DNA from: Psococerastis gibbosa
Taxonomy: Eukaryota; Arthropoda; Insecta; Psocodea; Psocidae
Reading direction: 5' to 3'
DNA length: 64,000 nt
Assembly: GCA_963971405.1 (NCBI GenBank)
Contig: OZ020488.1
Span: 25,997,089 to 26,061,088 of the forward strand
The notes beneath the pieces were generated by a model, which had not been told where the DNA came from, did not search any database, and saw only the letters and a program-made list of their open reading frames with translations. Positions 1-12,163 of the stretch are shown here, piece by piece (the stretch's first letter is position 1; each line of letters opens with the position of its first letter). The translations under genes were made by a program, and so were the position numbers.

Positions 1-41
1 CCCAAGCTAGCGCTTATTTGGGACAAAAGGCTCATACAGTG
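1..41 (+). repeat. Tail fragment of an interspersed repeat (copy 1)
   Basis: The first 38 bases are nearly identical to 605-642, both containing GCTTATTTGGGACAAAAGG. The copy is cut by the window edge. The second copy ends in an ATA-rich microsatellite, which suggests a LINE 3' end, but the family is not identified. Confidence 0.6.
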
Positions 42-351
42 CTGCTAAACAAGGCTTAATTATTTATTTTTGTTATTTATTTATAAAGTTTATTTTATTT
101 GTATATTTATTTTTACTTGTTATTTTAATGTTAATAGTCCTTGACCAGTAACCCCGGATAAGGTGCATATATTGAGAAAAACAATTTGTTATTAATTAAC
201 ATTATCACGCTCAAGCGTCCCCTTATCGAGCTATCTTAGTGCAGTGGCAGTGCAAGATATAAAATATAATTAATAATAATAAACCATTATAGAGTACTCA
301 CTCTAGCCTTCTGGCAGCGAATGAGATCCTTCTGAACTCTGAAGGATGATA

Positions 352-418
352 TTGTTATATATATAATAAAATTTATATATATAATATATAATATATATAT
401 ATATAATTATATGTAGCC
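352..418. repeat. AT dinucleotide-rich simple repeat
   Basis: Almost pure alternating TA/AT runs between the two copies of the tail fragment. Confidence 0.8.
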
Positions 419-424
419 TATAAT

Positions 425-668
425 AAAATGGCTAATAGTCTCCAATTGAAATTAAGTATTTTTTTTATATCTTTTTTTATTTTCCCTACTTTGTTCAATT
501 CTTTTAGTTTAAGTATTCTTTTTCTTTCTTTTCCTTCTCCAGTATTCCCTGGACAAGGAGCATATATTAAAAAAATACAATACATAATAATACCATCCCG
601 CATCCCCAAGCTAGCGCTTATTTGGGACAAAAGGCTCATACATAAGTCTTAATAATAATAATAATATT
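425..668 (+). repeat. LINE-like 3' end with (TAA)n tail (copy 2)
   Basis: A pyrimidine-rich stretch is followed by the 38-bp block shared with positions 1-38, then TCTTAATAATAATAATAATATTT. A 3' block ending in a short microsatellite is typical of non-LTR retrotransposon 3' ends. The 67-74 aa ORFs here are low-complexity translations and not genes. Family unknown. Confidence 0.45.
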
Positions 669-1218
669 TAACAAAAGGTTACTTGGACTTGTATTGCCTG
701 TTGTGTTAATAGAAGCTAGAAACAGGGGCCTCACAATTAACGAAAAATTAGGGCGGAGCTCATTGTCAGGAGAAGGGGGCTCAGTCCTAATTGTTCGATG
801 ACTGGGAGGCCCACCTCTAATGACTATTAACACAGCAGGAAATGTAAGTTGTACATTATTACACCATTGCCATTAACGTTTAGCAATTAATAATTATACT
901 AACGGGGGGCTCAGCCAGACAAATATCTTGGAAGGCATCTTCAACTCCCAAAGTACCAGATTGAACCCGACCGCACTCCACGCAAATATAAAGAATACAG
1001 CATTTTTCTCTTTAAAAAAAAAAAATAGCATTTTCATATCATTTTAAATTTGCATATCAATTTCAGCGAGGGCTCTGGCTCTACGTGGGTGGAAAAGTGG
1101 TACGTTTTCGTATTTCACAAAGGAATATTTTTCATTATTCCAGTCTCAGCAACATTCAATCAATCAGTTGCTACGTGACATGGCCGGTAAACCATTCAGC
1201 CACTAATGTGCGGCAGTC

Positions 1219-1437
1219 TTAAATAGCTTTTTTACTGTTTTTTAAAAAATTATGAAGAGCAAAATATATTGTTGGGCTGGATGTTTCTAAAATTGAAAGT
1301 AGATTGAAAGGTCTGACTATGGAATTTGGGAGGCAATTAAGGAGGACTGTACGTTGTGCTGAGTGTGATGGGCATTCTAATATAATATGCTGTAGGGTTT
1401 CAGTTGACCCCGGACAAGTGTCGCACATGCCACATAT
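1219..1437 (-). pseudogene. Non-LTR retrotransposon ORF2 C-terminal zinc-finger fragment
   Basis: The minus-strand translation contains a CGMCDTCPGSTETLQHIILEC segment (given here in outline: CxxC, then ETLQHI, then EC, then H and R). This matches the CCHC-type cysteine/histidine motif that follows the RNase H-like region in ORF2 of many Jockey/R1/I-group LINEs. The open frame starts around 1437 and ends at a stop at 1219. There is no reverse transcriptase core nearby, so this is a short relic. Confidence 0.6.
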
Positions 1438-2205
1438 GGGTCTATAATGCTCCCCGTGCTGTTTGTTTCACTACCACAGGCATTTCATGTATTCTCAATA
1501 GGCAATATTATGCGCAGTTCGGCTTCATTACAGCATATAATCGCGACCAGTGAGGCCACTAACTACACGTTGATTTCATCGAGCTCCATACAGTTGCAAT
1601 TACAATCCACAGACAAATCAATGTGAAACAAGGGGTCACGGATCCCTCCGATACTCTCTGAGTGGAAGAGAGGGGTTGATAACCGTAACTTCGTTACATG
1701 GGATGAACAATGGAACAGAAAGTAATGATTTATGTATTTATTATGGAAGACCAAAAGGGCAAAAGAGCAGCATTATTACTTTTAGACACAATCAACCGAA
1801 TATTTCGATAATCTCTTAGGACTAATTGCAGGCATCAAGCAACAGTCATTACGATTTAGCGTATTTTCGATTGATGGTTAAAAGCGGGTCACGTGGGTTT
1901 GGAGTGTGACGTCATTTTCATGTTACCCCTGTCTGTTGGAGTTTTGGCTCATGTAATCCACAGCCAAAAATACTTACACAATTTATTTATTTTTTAATAT
2001 TTTAATCTTATTAAAAAAAACATGCAAAAAACACAATGTATTATTTTTGTTAATCTATTAGCTGCCTTTTCTAGCATATTCTATATTTTAGTGTTACAAC
2101 TATTAAGTAGCCTATTAATGGGAAAAAAATTCAATATATCGCAATGCATTTTGTATCGTTATTATTCAGACGTTCCGTACTCGGCATACAGCCACTTTTG
2201 CTTAC

Positions 2206-2481
2206 CAGTCTGACTTGGTTGCCGGCCCTTTTCAAGGCATCTACAGCTGCGGCATGTGGTACGTCCACCACGGAGACCTCGTTGACCTGGAGGATGGTGT
2301 CGTTGACGCGTAGCCGGCCGTCGGCGGCGGCGGCGCCCCCAGGGATCAGCTTGGTGATGTAGATGGCGGTGTCGTTGCCAATGTGCGGATTGTCGGTGCC
2401 ACCGGCGATGCTGAACCCCAGCCCCGCTCCGCCCCGCTCCAACGTAATGTCCTCGTACTCCCAGTCATCCTCGCCGTTCAC
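2206..2481 (-). CDS. dlg1: dlg1 (discs large MAGUK) exon encoding PDZ domain 1
   Basis: This exon spans 276 nt, or 92 codons in phase 0-0. It follows a strong acceptor (TTTTGTAATGTTTTCAG just above 2481) and ends at a GTAAGC donor (2205 downward). It starts [18 protein letters not shown] and contains the carboxylate-binding loop GLGF, then [29 protein letters not shown], and the [13 protein letters not shown] helix. These are hallmarks of PDZ1 in Dlg-family MAGUK scaffold proteins, which organise septate junctions and synapses by binding C-terminal peptides. In Dlg proteins PDZ1 is followed by PDZ2, PDZ3, SH3 and guanylate kinase domains; those exons would lie below position 1, outside the window. 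The ORF continues 75 nt past the donor into intron. Family assignment is firm; the symbol rests on similarity to arthropod Dlg. Confidence 0.93.
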
Positions 2482-2544
2482 CTGAAAACATTACAAAAGT
2501 TGAAAATAATACTTATTTTCTTCCTGTCTTATTATTGGTTTCCA

Positions 2545-3440
2545 ATTTATACGTAGTATAAGGAAAGCTTTGTGATGGTCGAAATTTCCGATTCTGAGAT
2601 TTCAACGGGTTTACACGTTTTGAGGTACCAGGAGCCCAAAAAAACGTGGTTTTTACGAAATGTCTGTCTGTCGCTCTGTCTGTCTGTCTCTCTGTCTGTT
2701 CATCGATTTCCGGGCAAATTACTCGGTGGATATGGATGATATTTGGCATATAGGTTCACAAAAATCATACCTCAGGACCATTTTATTTTTATTTTGGGGA
2801 AACTCAATTTGGGGGGGAGGGGGTTATTCTCAAAGAACTCCAAAAAAACGTCTGAAAAAATTTATTTATCAAAAACGGCTCCAACGATTTCTTTTAAATT
2901 CACACATATTGTAGTCGTTATTAATGTCAATAAAATACGGGGGGTCGCTTGCCCCTTGATAGTTTGCTTCTGGGGGTAAAAAAATAAAAATAACTAAATT
3001 TTAATGAAAAATGACTAAAAAATAATTTTTCCGCGAAACCTTTCTATCGATGATTTCTACCTTCTGACATGTTTTAGGTGTTAAATTGAGTAACGAAACC
3101 GGACAGGTTGCTTTCCCAAAAACTATTTGGTTTTGTGCAAAAAAAATTCATTGTTTTCAAAAAATGCGAGAAAATTCACGCTGAAATGCATTGCGTGCCC
3201 TCCCATTATTACTGTGTGGTAATGTGTTGGTCTGACCTATCTAGAATTTACCTCACCTCCAGTGACGTCAGGTGAACAACCCCCCCCCCCCCCCCCACCC
3301 CGAGATATCCGAAATTTAACCATTGGGAAATTATTTACTATGAAATTACTCATTTTCTCTATCTACTAATTGATAAATTGGAAAGCATGTACGAGTAAAC
3401 TCGGACCGGTTCTTTACAATATTGATCAGTCAGAGATTGG
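2545..3440 (+). repeat. Interspersed repeat family A, longest copy
   Basis: The copy begins near ATAAGGAAAGCTTTGTGATGG and ends near GGAAAGCATGTACGAGTAAACTCGGACCGGTTCT. The same blocks occur at 13795-13962 (3' part), 38390-38665 (minus), 52425-53065 and 57825-58045. It contains a (CTGT)n microsatellite (2657-2700) and a 17-base C run (3280-3296). No protein-coding segment or clear TIR was found. It is probably a non-autonomous transposon; class unknown. Confidence 0.7.
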
Positions 3441-5584
3441 TTATTAACAGGTTATCTGAACGCAAATATACTGTAAACAATAAAAAACAATAAAATAAAA
3501 ATGGAAAGTGCATAGCATCAGATTACCAATATCGATTGTGAATTTAAGCCCCTACCCCATTCGCAGCACTCATGTTATTTCTGTATGTACAAATATTCAA
3601 TTTCATCGCTGAAACGCATTGCTGGTTAGGAACGCTATAAAACATGCTATTGCACATTTCCTATATATTTTCCAATTTCTTCCCAAAAGGAGGGTGTCAC
3701 AGGACCTGAGCTTTCGGTCGACTGTTATGAAAATGAAGACGGCTAAAGAACCTTTTAGACCGTAAACAGTAGACGGGAGGAGGCGCCAAAATGGGAATTT
3801 CCCTCGCCCTGTAAGCAATAGTAGCATACCAGTGGATGTGTGGCCCGCTAGTAGGAATAGGTTTATAAATGTGGCCCGTTGGAAAAAAGGTTGAAGAACG
3901 CTATTCTAACCTACTACGAGCAGATCACAAGATCAAAGGAATTTGTTGGTCGGCTGAAACCGTTCGACATCTCCTTCAGTCAGTGGCGTATATTGGAAAT
4001 GGGAAAATGCCTTACGAAATTAACTAATGTTGTAATGCGTAATTTACCGGATCGATGTTCGGGTCAACAGTGAGCGATAAGCAGCATAAAGTTGATAGCT
4101 GGAGGCGATCAGATCGCCACTACCTTCAGCGTTACTTTCGTTTTAAATTTTTAACCACCAGTAGAGTGACTTTTTACGGTCTAAATTGCTAATACAGCCG
4201 CAGCATACAGTCCAATTCCTGCTAACGGGTATAATCAGGCGGGTGGTTCTCGCCATATGGGCAATGCAACAAAATCGTGCCCCCAAGGTCGCACTAGCAG
4301 TAGACAAATTTGGTTTGCACGGAACATTCGCAGAAAGAAATGAATTCTACCGAGTGCATTGGCATTAATTTAATTTAAAAATTACTTTGGACCGTTTTTT
4401 ATAGTTATTTCCTGCTTTTTACACATTTTTTAAAGTTTATTTTATGCATACTGCAAACTCTTGCCATGCAGAGGGTGGTGGCCTTGGGGCACGCACTTGG
4501 TGAATGGAGGTAGCTATCCATTTATATATTCGTATGTATGGAGATCAATGCGGATAATAGTGGAGTCCGGTGGATGTATTAATACCAGGCGGGCATCCGG
4601 AGCGCAGTCACTCAACAATTTTGTGGTAGTCTCCTCATGTAAGCTGGTGAACTCGCCATAACCCAATACCGTCAAAAGCAAGCTAATTAGATTGCGAGTT
4701 AAATACGCAGAGACTTACTGCGCCTGTTGAATTGTTGATTCGTTTTCCTTTAGCAACTATTTTCTTTTTTTATGTCGGAACCCTACACTTCACAAACGCT
4801 TCCTTCGCTGTTTGAACCATCGCGAGGTTGTCAGATTTCCACACACGTTTCACCGCAATCGGCAATACTTAGATTATAGCTTGGCACCATTTATTCCAGT
4901 TTATTATTGTTGATTTATACTCGCAGTTGTTTTTTTTTCAGGACTGTAATAGCGAATGACGAAAAAATTACAATATACGTATTTTATGAAACCTCAGTTG
5001 TCGAAAAATTGAAGTGTTCACCATTATTACATTTTTCATTCCGCTGCAACACAACCGCCCAAAACATGTAAATATATCAGTAAAAATGGTAATTAAAAGG
5101 GCATGACAGGTATCAGGCCGAACGATCGCTGAACAAGCGGTCCCCACGTATCCAAATGACACCTCCCCACCTCCTGCCCCAGGATAAACGTATTTCCCTA
5201 AACGACTGTTAGCAAACATCGCTGGCCGTGTATTAACCCTTTTTTGATGAATACCCCGAGACGAGTTGTTACCGCCGAGTCCCCAAAGATTTACGGGAGT
5301 GGCCGTATGCTGTCCAACAGGCAATACTCATGTCTCTGATTTATAGACCTGCTATGTGTGTGGGAAATTGCTGCGAACCCAAAATGTCGAGTAAGGGTGA
5401 AAAACATTTAAACACGATAATGGCTGTTATATTGTCTTTTGTGCAGTAAAATGCCTTTTGTTGAACAGTGCTGTATTGTACTATTTGTATAAGCATATTG
5501 TACATATATATTTTATAAGTTTACTAATTCAGACCAGAATTAGACTATTTACGAAAGTAGCACGACGATGTTCATATTTCTTTA
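3441..5584. other. Gene-free intron-like stretch
   Basis: No convincing coding frame. Around 3840-3905, GTGGCCCG and GGTTGAAGAACGC resemble the ends of degraded hAT-type MITEs, but no partner end or target duplication was found. The remainder is unassigned. Confidence 0.5.
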
Positions 5585-5699
5585 GGCGGGGTTTCCATTG
5601 ACCTCGTCGTGGTAGCAGACATTGAAGACTGTCTTTAATGTCTGCTACCACGTCAATATCACACTCACGCTAAAAAACGAGGTCAATGGAAACCCCGCC
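5585..5699. mobile_element. FB1 foldback MITE, copy a
   Basis: This 115-bp element has inverted ends GGCGGGGTTTCCATTGACCTCG and its complement (the left end begins at 5585), flanked by TTA on both sides (5582-5584 and 5700-5702). The centre holds the family signature GTGGTAGCAGACATT followed by its complement AATGTCTGCTACCAC. The 3-bp TTA/TAA duplication and G-rich TIR suggest PIF/Harbinger-type mobilisation (inference). Confidence 0.85.
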
Positions 5700-5975
5700 T
5701 TAGCAATATCGGTATATCCCGTCTAGTTCGTGAAAACAATATTCCAGCTAAGAATGGACATAGCCATTTGACATTTCCAAAATACAAATTATTAGCTTCA
5801 GTTTGTATTAAAACTGCATCTTTAAAAAAAATGAGCTTATTATCGTTTATGGAATTTGGGTTACAAGTTGCAGTAAATAACGATGAAAGTAAAATGTTGT
5901 AATACTTCTTGAAATTAGTAATAACACTCGACAGACGGTCCACGTCCAGTCTAGGTAACTTAACTTTACTTAACT

Positions 5976-6153
5976 TTCTTTAAAGGTTAATCGCATACAA
6001 ACAATTTAATGAATGCATCCGATTAACCTATTTAGTCGTTTCTGTAGGTTAGTATCCGTGTTGAGTTACGACACGTCTCTGATCAGTCTGATCGCATGGC
6101 GTGTAGACTCGAACAAGTACAAGCAAGCTAGCAACTTGCCATCGAACGGACAC
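5976..6153 (-). mobile_element. tRNA-derived SINE-like element S2, copy 1
   Basis: The minus strand shows TGGCAAGTTGCT (like a pol III A box) and, about 20 nt later, TTGTTCGAGTCT (like a B box). An unrelated body of about 110 bp follows. The whole block recurs at 48372-48532 in the same orientation with about 85% identity by eye. This is consistent with a tRNA-headed SINE. Target duplications are not clear. Confidence 0.55.
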
Positions 6154-6983
6154 TAAACTACCTGCTCTGAAATTATACACAGACAATTCATTACAAATTT
6201 CATTTGTAGGAAAGCATTCAAAGGGTATTTAAAACCGGCGAAAAAGAAGAAACCTTAATTGAGAAAAGAAAATTAAAAACCTTCAGAAAGCTACACTCCC
6301 ATCCGCTCTTAAATAAATTAAGAAGAGCTGAAAAAAATTCAAAAGAGCTTAAATATTTAAATGATTTATAACGCAGGAAGTTTGCAGCGAGGAACCTTCT
6401 GCACTTTCTGTTCCACTAGATTGGCTATAAGACTGTTGGTTATTTTTCTTTTTGTTAATAAATACCCAGAACATGGCAAATATTATATGGGAATAAAGCC
6501 CAGTTAATACCAAACTTTTTCTCTGGATTTTTTTAAAATCCTAACAAGTCATTGTAGAAATGAACTTCTCTGGAGAATTTTATAGACTTACTCGGTTAAA
6601 GCACTCAGCAGCACTCATGAGAAAACTTCCAACTTCCGAATAATAAAATCTTCTTTGTTCTTTATTAAATATGTATATGTATTAGAAAGGGTATTAGCAT
6701 CATTAGGATTAGCATCTTTCATATAATCCAAACTTCCATTAAGGAACATCTTCGTTATGTGCAAATAATGTAGATGTCCCCAAATAATAATATATTTGGA
6801 GTAAAATGTAGAGTAATCTTTATTACATGAAAAAATCATTTTACAATTAGTGATTCAAATGGGCAACGTTACGATTTTCTTAAAAACAAATATAAAAAAG
6901 ACTAACTTATTACAAATAAGGTAAACAAACAGTGCAATTGTATTGCAAAAGAGTAGAAAATATTTATTGTAAAAGCTACTTAC

Positions 6984-7019
6984 CTGTCTAGCATCACCGG
7001 AGAGTAGAGGTGTATGAGC
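6984..7019 (-). CDS. dlg1: Candidate dlg1 36-nt microexon (upstream of PDZ1)
   Basis: A strong acceptor (TTTTCTCCATTTTGTTTCAG) precedes this block and the donor GTAAGTAGC follows it. The exon is exactly 36 nt and is phase 0 on both sides, encoding AHTPLLSGDARQ. It joins in frame to the VNGEDD start of the PDZ1 exon 4.5 kb downstream, and to the other 36-nt exon at 41062-41097. In Dlg-family genes the stretch before PDZ1 is known to be split into alternatively used short exons. The gene assignment is inference from strand, phase, position and splice quality; no transcript was available. Confidence 0.6.
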
Positions 7020-7549
7020 CTGAAACAAAATGGAGAAAACATTTAGATAAGTGTGATCTCAGAAACGAGGAATTTAATTTGTTAGCGAACATCTCGTAAA
7101 TGGCACTTTGTTTACCAACTACCGGTATCTACTCTGGTATATCAATATCAGAGGCGTAAAGTTTTAGAATGATGGCGGGGGCAAAACTTAGTAGACCTTA
7201 TGACGTCAACGTCATCAGGCAGGATAAGGACACATTGAAAATATAAGAGCAAAGGGTTTTACGCATTTTAATAGTAGTAATATCCAATTTCAGTAAGGTT
7301 GGGTTTGGACCCCTATTATTTGACATCGTGGTTGCCAAGTTTGCCCATATCTAGGATATATAGTATAAGATAGTATAAGCAACCATACTGAATGTTTTGA
7401 GCATGGTTTTGGCGTCTTAAGAATTGTACGGCTATTAGTTACACCATAATTCGCTTTTCTAAATGAATACGGACAAGATAGTCAAATCGACGGCAATGGA
7501 ACCAAAATTGTAAGGAGATGCTTGAGTCCAACCGATTTACTACAATATA

Positions 7550-8059
7550 GGGGTCTTCACAATGTTGGTGTTATCGAGTTACATGTGCTATCCAAGTTAG
7601 CACACAATCGTGAGTGGACCGCGGGAGTGAGTTATCATGCTATATCGACAGAGTAAACAACGTGGTAGTAGTCAGTCGTTCGTGGCACGGACTTAAAGAA
7701 AGTGGCAGAACTCTATTCTAGTGCCACATTTGTTTATATTTTTTGTTCATTTTGGTTATTATAATTTTAAGTATTTACGGTAATTGCTTGTGATAATAGA
7801 TTTGCCAAATAAATTTAAAAACTACAAAATTTTAAACGCGTGTTTCAAATCAATCAACAAAAACAAAGATCGCGGCGGTCAAACTTGAGCTATCGATCGC
7901 AGGGCAAGCTAAATAGTTAAATAGCACGTTAACCAACTTGGAAGTGCGTTTAGGATAGCACGCTGGTTATCTTGGCTATTATATATGTATTAACTTAACT
8001 TAATATAACACACTTTACTAGGTATAACAGCACGATAACACGAACAATGTGAAGACCCC
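7550..8059. mobile_element. 510-bp non-autonomous TIR element
   Basis: The left end GGGGTCTTCACAATGTTGG and the complement of the right end GGGGTCTTCACATTGTTCG match over about 28 bp, including GTGTTATCG further in. The interior is non-coding. Flanks are TATA-rich (CAATATA and TTATATAT), so the target duplication cannot be defined. Superfamily unknown. Confidence 0.65.
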
Positions 8060-8855
8060 TTATATATGCAACTGAATTTACTTTATGATTCCCGAATTGA
8101 AGAATTAAAAAAATATATTTGATGACGTCACTTCTGTTTACTAAACATGCGTATGCACAAACTTTAATAAATTGCAGTATAGACCTAATAATACAATAAT
8201 AAAAATATCAAAAGGAAATACATGTGTTACTCGTATGCTTGCATACATTTGAAGTTTAAATTATAAAATATTTAATTTCATTGCAATCATCAGGCACATG
8301 GTGTAACCACACCTACAGTACTCGTTTTAATCTCAAACAAAGATGGTTTTTCGATAATGACAACAACGATTTTGAAAGGATTCCAATGGATTTGGTTCGT
8401 GAAAGTTCGCTGCGGTTTAGCATTTTAATTGCACAGTTTCCTTTACGGGGCTTTCATTGCTTGTGTATGCAAAGCCACTGCTGATAACGCTGAGGTACGT
8501 AACGGGGGCCGGGTCGGGGTTATTAGGTTTCCAAAATGGGCCTTGAATGCCGCCCCTTCCTCTCTCCACCTTTCCACTCATATTACTGACGATTGTGTGA
8601 AATCTGGTGAAATACATTGTGCTTAAGGTGAAGTTGTCGATTTTATATGGGCTTACATTGATTGTAAAATTTCCTCGTGATATTGGAGTAATGGTGACTC
8701 TCGCCCCAAGTATGGTATAATGGGGAAATCCCGGCAAAATTCAATTGTCAATACGAGCTTAGCAGTTGATAGCTGGTGTGGACTCCAAGACCCCTTACTA
8801 TTCAGAGCCAAATTCCCTTGGTTAATAAATTTAACTTATGCCTATATTTCACTTA

Positions 8856-9236
8856 GGCGCCCATTCCATCGACCGGCTAGGGCTATTTACAAAAACGGTG
8901 ACGTGGTAGCAGACATTCAAGACTTAGGTGGCGTTTCCACCGACCTCGCATTGCAGAATGCAAATGACATTGACGGAAATTAGAATTTGTCTTTTTATAG
9001 AAATCTATTAAAATTTGTACTTAACATATCCCATGACGACATTTTTTAATTTTAGTTTGTTTGTTTGTGATTTTACTGTATGATCATTGATAAATTTTAA
9101 CTATAGCATAGAGGAAATAAACATTTCCGTCAATTCTGCAATGCGAGGTCGGTGGAAACGCCACCTAAGTCTTGAATGTCTGCTACCACGTCACCGTTTT
9201 TGGAAATAGCTCTAGCCGGTCAATGGAATGGGCACC
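8856..9236. mobile_element. FB1 foldback MITE, copy b (composite, outer element)
   Basis: Outer inverted ends GGCGCCCATTCCATCGACCGG and complement lead inward to the family signature GACGTGGTAGCAGACATTC on both arms. At the apex, where simple copies fold back directly, a second complete FB1-like element (8927-9165) is inserted. TTA lies on the left, TAC on the right. Confidence 0.8.
8927..9165. mobile_element. Inner FB1-like element nested in copy b
   Basis: This 239-bp element has TIR GGTGGCGTTTCCACCGACC (about 40 bp of inverted match, running into GCATTGCAGAAT) and a non-coding AT-rich core containing TTTAGTTTGTTTGTTTGTG. It is flanked by TTA and TAA at the apex of the outer hairpin. It is closely related to the inner element at 9835-10077. 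Confidence 0.8.
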
Positions 9237-9763
9237 TACGTAGCAATTATTGTGAAATTAGCTGATAAATAGAATACATTTCTAGTAAATAACCACCATC
9301 TCGTGAATTTAATTAAGGCCAGAAAAATGAAACATACTGTACTTTCAGACACAATATATCAGCTTCTGTCAAAAACCCTAATTTTTTTCAAAATTGAAAC
9401 AGAAAGACCGGTTGCATCCTATACCTCATTTGGAAAGTAAACATTACTTTCACCATTGAAATGTGCCGGTATTGTTGTTGACAAAAAATATTGTCCCCGG
9501 AATGTGAGCCAGGGTTTTTATTAATCTCATATTTAGACATTTTTTCATTCCCCTGAGTCACTCGAGCAGAATGAGAGCAATTCCTAGCAACGCATTCCAG
9601 TGCACCTTTTGAAGAAAGAATTCAAAAAGAATATTTCATTTCGAGGATAGATTTTCATTCGTGCTGAAAGAATTGTCATCAAGTTACTAAAAGCTATCCT
9701 TTGAGTAATGGAATATGCTACGAGGAGTGAGATTATACTTTCCTCGCCCTGTTCATGTACTTA

Positions 9764-10132
9764 GTCGGGGTTTCCACCGACCTCTCATTGCAGAATGCAC
9801 ATACGTTGACGTGGTAGCAGACATTCAAGACTTAGGTGGGGTTTCCACCGACCTCTCATTGCAGAATGGAAATGACATTTGAATTTGAATTTTTCTTTTT
9901 ATAGAAATCTATGTTTGCACTTAACATATCCCATGACGCCATTTTTTAATTTTAGTTTGTTTGTTTGTGATTTTACTCTATGATCATTGATCAATTTTAA
10001 CTATGGCATAGAGTAAAACAAAAATTTCCATCAATGTCATTTGCATTCTGCAATGAGAGGTCGGTGGAAATCCCGCCTTTATTAATAATATCTGCTACCA
10101 CGTCAACGTATGTGCATTCTGCAATGAGAGGT
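9764..10132. mobile_element. FB1 foldback MITE, copy c (composite, right end truncated)
   Basis: The left arm starts GTCGGGGTTTCCACCGACC after TTA and runs through CATACGTTGACGTGGTAGC. The right arm repeats this in inverted order but stops after GCAATGAGAGGT, so the last ~16 bases are missing. A second FB1-like element (9835-10077) occupies the apex, exactly as in copy b. Confidence 0.8.
9835..10077. mobile_element. Inner FB1-like element nested in copy c
   Basis: This 243-bp element has TIR GGTGGGGTTTCCACCGACC running into CTCTCATTGCAGAAT. Its core contains the same TTTAGTTTGTTTGTTTGTG segment as 8927-9165. The two inner elements are clearly sister copies sitting at the equivalent point (CAAGAC, then TTA) of their outer hairpins. 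Confidence 0.8.
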
Positions 10133-10221
10133 GCTTTATGTTGTTATACTTCAATTCGTCTTTATGATTAATATCCATTATATTGCACAATAGTACCGAT
10201 ATAACTTAGTACAAACCATTT

Positions 10222-10469
10222 GAAGACCACAGGCTAAAAACGTGCTTAGTCACAAAAAGTTTAATTTCTGTAAATCGCATTTAAAGTGGACAAAACCCCG
10301 TTTTTCCCATGTATAACATATTTTCCCAAGCCAATAACACGGGACCTATTTAGTTTTTAGCTGGTACGCCTTGCCCAAATGATAAGAGTTTGTTAGCAGC
10401 TCCACAGCCATGTGGTTAACTCAAAAAATATTTTTCTGTGACTTAGCACGTTTTTAGCCTGTGGTCTTC
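10222..10469. mobile_element. 248-bp TIR element
   Basis: The 37-bp inverted ends start GAAGACCACAGGCTAAAAAC with only two mismatches. They are flanked by ATTT on both sides, a possible 4-bp target duplication. The interior is AT-rich and non-coding. Superfamily not assigned. Confidence 0.7.
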
Positions 10470-10727
10470 ATTTGGAAAAAAAGATTTAATCATGAAAACA
10501 AGTCATTTGTCTCCTAACAAAATTGAACCTGGCATGAGCTTAAGGATAAGTAGAATCGCTAAGTATACTTATGAAACAAAGTACTGTTAGGTATAACTGT
10601 ATATTTGTATGCAACAATGTTTAACTTTTAATGAAGCTTTAACTTTTAACTAAGACTGCGCCACATTTTCTCATTGTTCATTGGACTTACAGCTAATGTG
10701 GGTCTATAGAGCCGTTATGTTAATGTA

Positions 10728-11033
10728 TCACGTGACGGTGTTAAAATATGCGTGGGAAATTTAAATTAATAAATTATTAGAATACAAGATAATGATTGCA
10801 TTGTTTAATAATTGAAGGAAATACTAATTAACATTCAAATGTACTAGTAGAATTTTGAAACATAATAATAATTTTAATTAATGTGTCTACATCTAAGGGA
10901 GAAAAAATTAAAAACTCACCAAAACTCTTAATTTATCAATTTGAATTTTCCCCGGATTTTGCACTCATTTCTTTAAAACAATTGAATAAACACCGGTATT
11001 ATAATAATCCCAAATCGCCATGATCGGGCTGCA
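10728..11033 (+). mobile_element. MITE family M1, copy 1
   Basis: This copy shares about 290 bp with 34353-34643 in opposite orientation, including GTGTTAAAATATGCGTGGG, TAATAATTGAAGGAAATAC, and the terminal CCCAAATCGCCATGATCGGG. The left terminal repeat is missing here, so the copy is truncated. Non-coding. Confidence 0.7.
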
Positions 11034-11918
11034 GATGGACAGACAGGCATATGATGTAACGCCGAAATTGTAAACATTTTCCATTAAATTTCCTAGGCAC
11101 AGTACTTTTCAAATTCTATAAAAATACCTCAAAGCACAGGAAATTAAAGAAGCCAAAGGGAAATAGGCCTCAAGATGGTTCCGCGGTAAGAAAACCAGTC
11201 GAGATAAGGTAAATAATGAAGAGGGCAACAAAGGGCTTTGTTAAGAGGGGAGGGGGATGGGATTGGGAACTGGCCTAAACCATTATCACCCCAACTTTAT
11301 TGTTATTTATTATTTCCTCGGTATCGGGTCCCTTTTCCCCACACAATTCCTATTACCGCTATTTCTTACCCTCTTTAAAGCTCCCGGGCACGACTTTGAT
11401 TATTTTAAAAGAGAACATTTATGCGGCTAGGAGCAAGTGGAACTAACCTTCTCATGGATAAGAAAATTATTTTTAATTATATTATATTTATATTACATAC
11501 AGTATATAACTATTGTATATGAAAAGCCGGGTTCGTATTGGCGGTACCTACGCCCGGTAGTTCAATTTACAGATTGTCCAAAATGGCTGCAGATGGAAGG
11601 AACATTTTTTTAAATTTTGAAGGGTCAAAGTTTCAGAAAGTGATAATAACCGGGTAGATAAGTTCTATAAGATTATAGATAGTAGTTCAATAATTTTTTC
11701 ATTCATTAAATGAATTAGTTAAAGGCTACAAACCAAATATTTTGCTGTTTTATTTTCAATATCCCCCACAGTATAAACAGTCATGCTATGCTGTCACCTC
11801 ACCAGGATAAATTGATGTATTGCTAATTGCCTTTTTAAAACTAGAGAAACTAGAGAAACAAGCGGCCGTGGAAAATTCGAGTTTTCTAAAAAGAAACTGC
11901 CAACATTGGATGGATATC

Positions 11919-12163
11919 TCGCTCCTTGATTTGCCAACTGTTCTAACTGCAAAATACTAACTTTTTAGGAGAGTGTTCCAAAGTTTTTTCCGGTGGTTTT
12001 AATTTATTATCTCCTACATTACAACCAAAAAAATTTTTTTACAGTCTTGCAGATACGACGTTTTGGATTGGACGTAAAAAAAGAGAAAATAAAGAAATTA
12101 TTTGATGTAGGTAATAAATAAATAAAATTTTGCAGTTTCAACAGTTGGCAAATCAAGGAGCGA
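11919..12163. mobile_element. 245-bp TIR element
   Basis: Inverted ends of about 40 bp (TCGCTCCTTGATTTGCCAAC and complement, extending into CTGCAAAAT) bound an AT-rich non-coding core. No clear target duplication is visible in the flanks. Confidence 0.65.

Noticed and set aside
2144-2362. Plus-strand ORF across the PDZ1 exon
   Set aside because: It is the shadow of the minus-strand dlg1 exon in another frame.
3845-3905. hAT MITE near GTGGCCCG...GGTTGAAGAACGC
   Set aside because: Only one end-like segment is visible; no partner TIR or 8-bp duplication was found.
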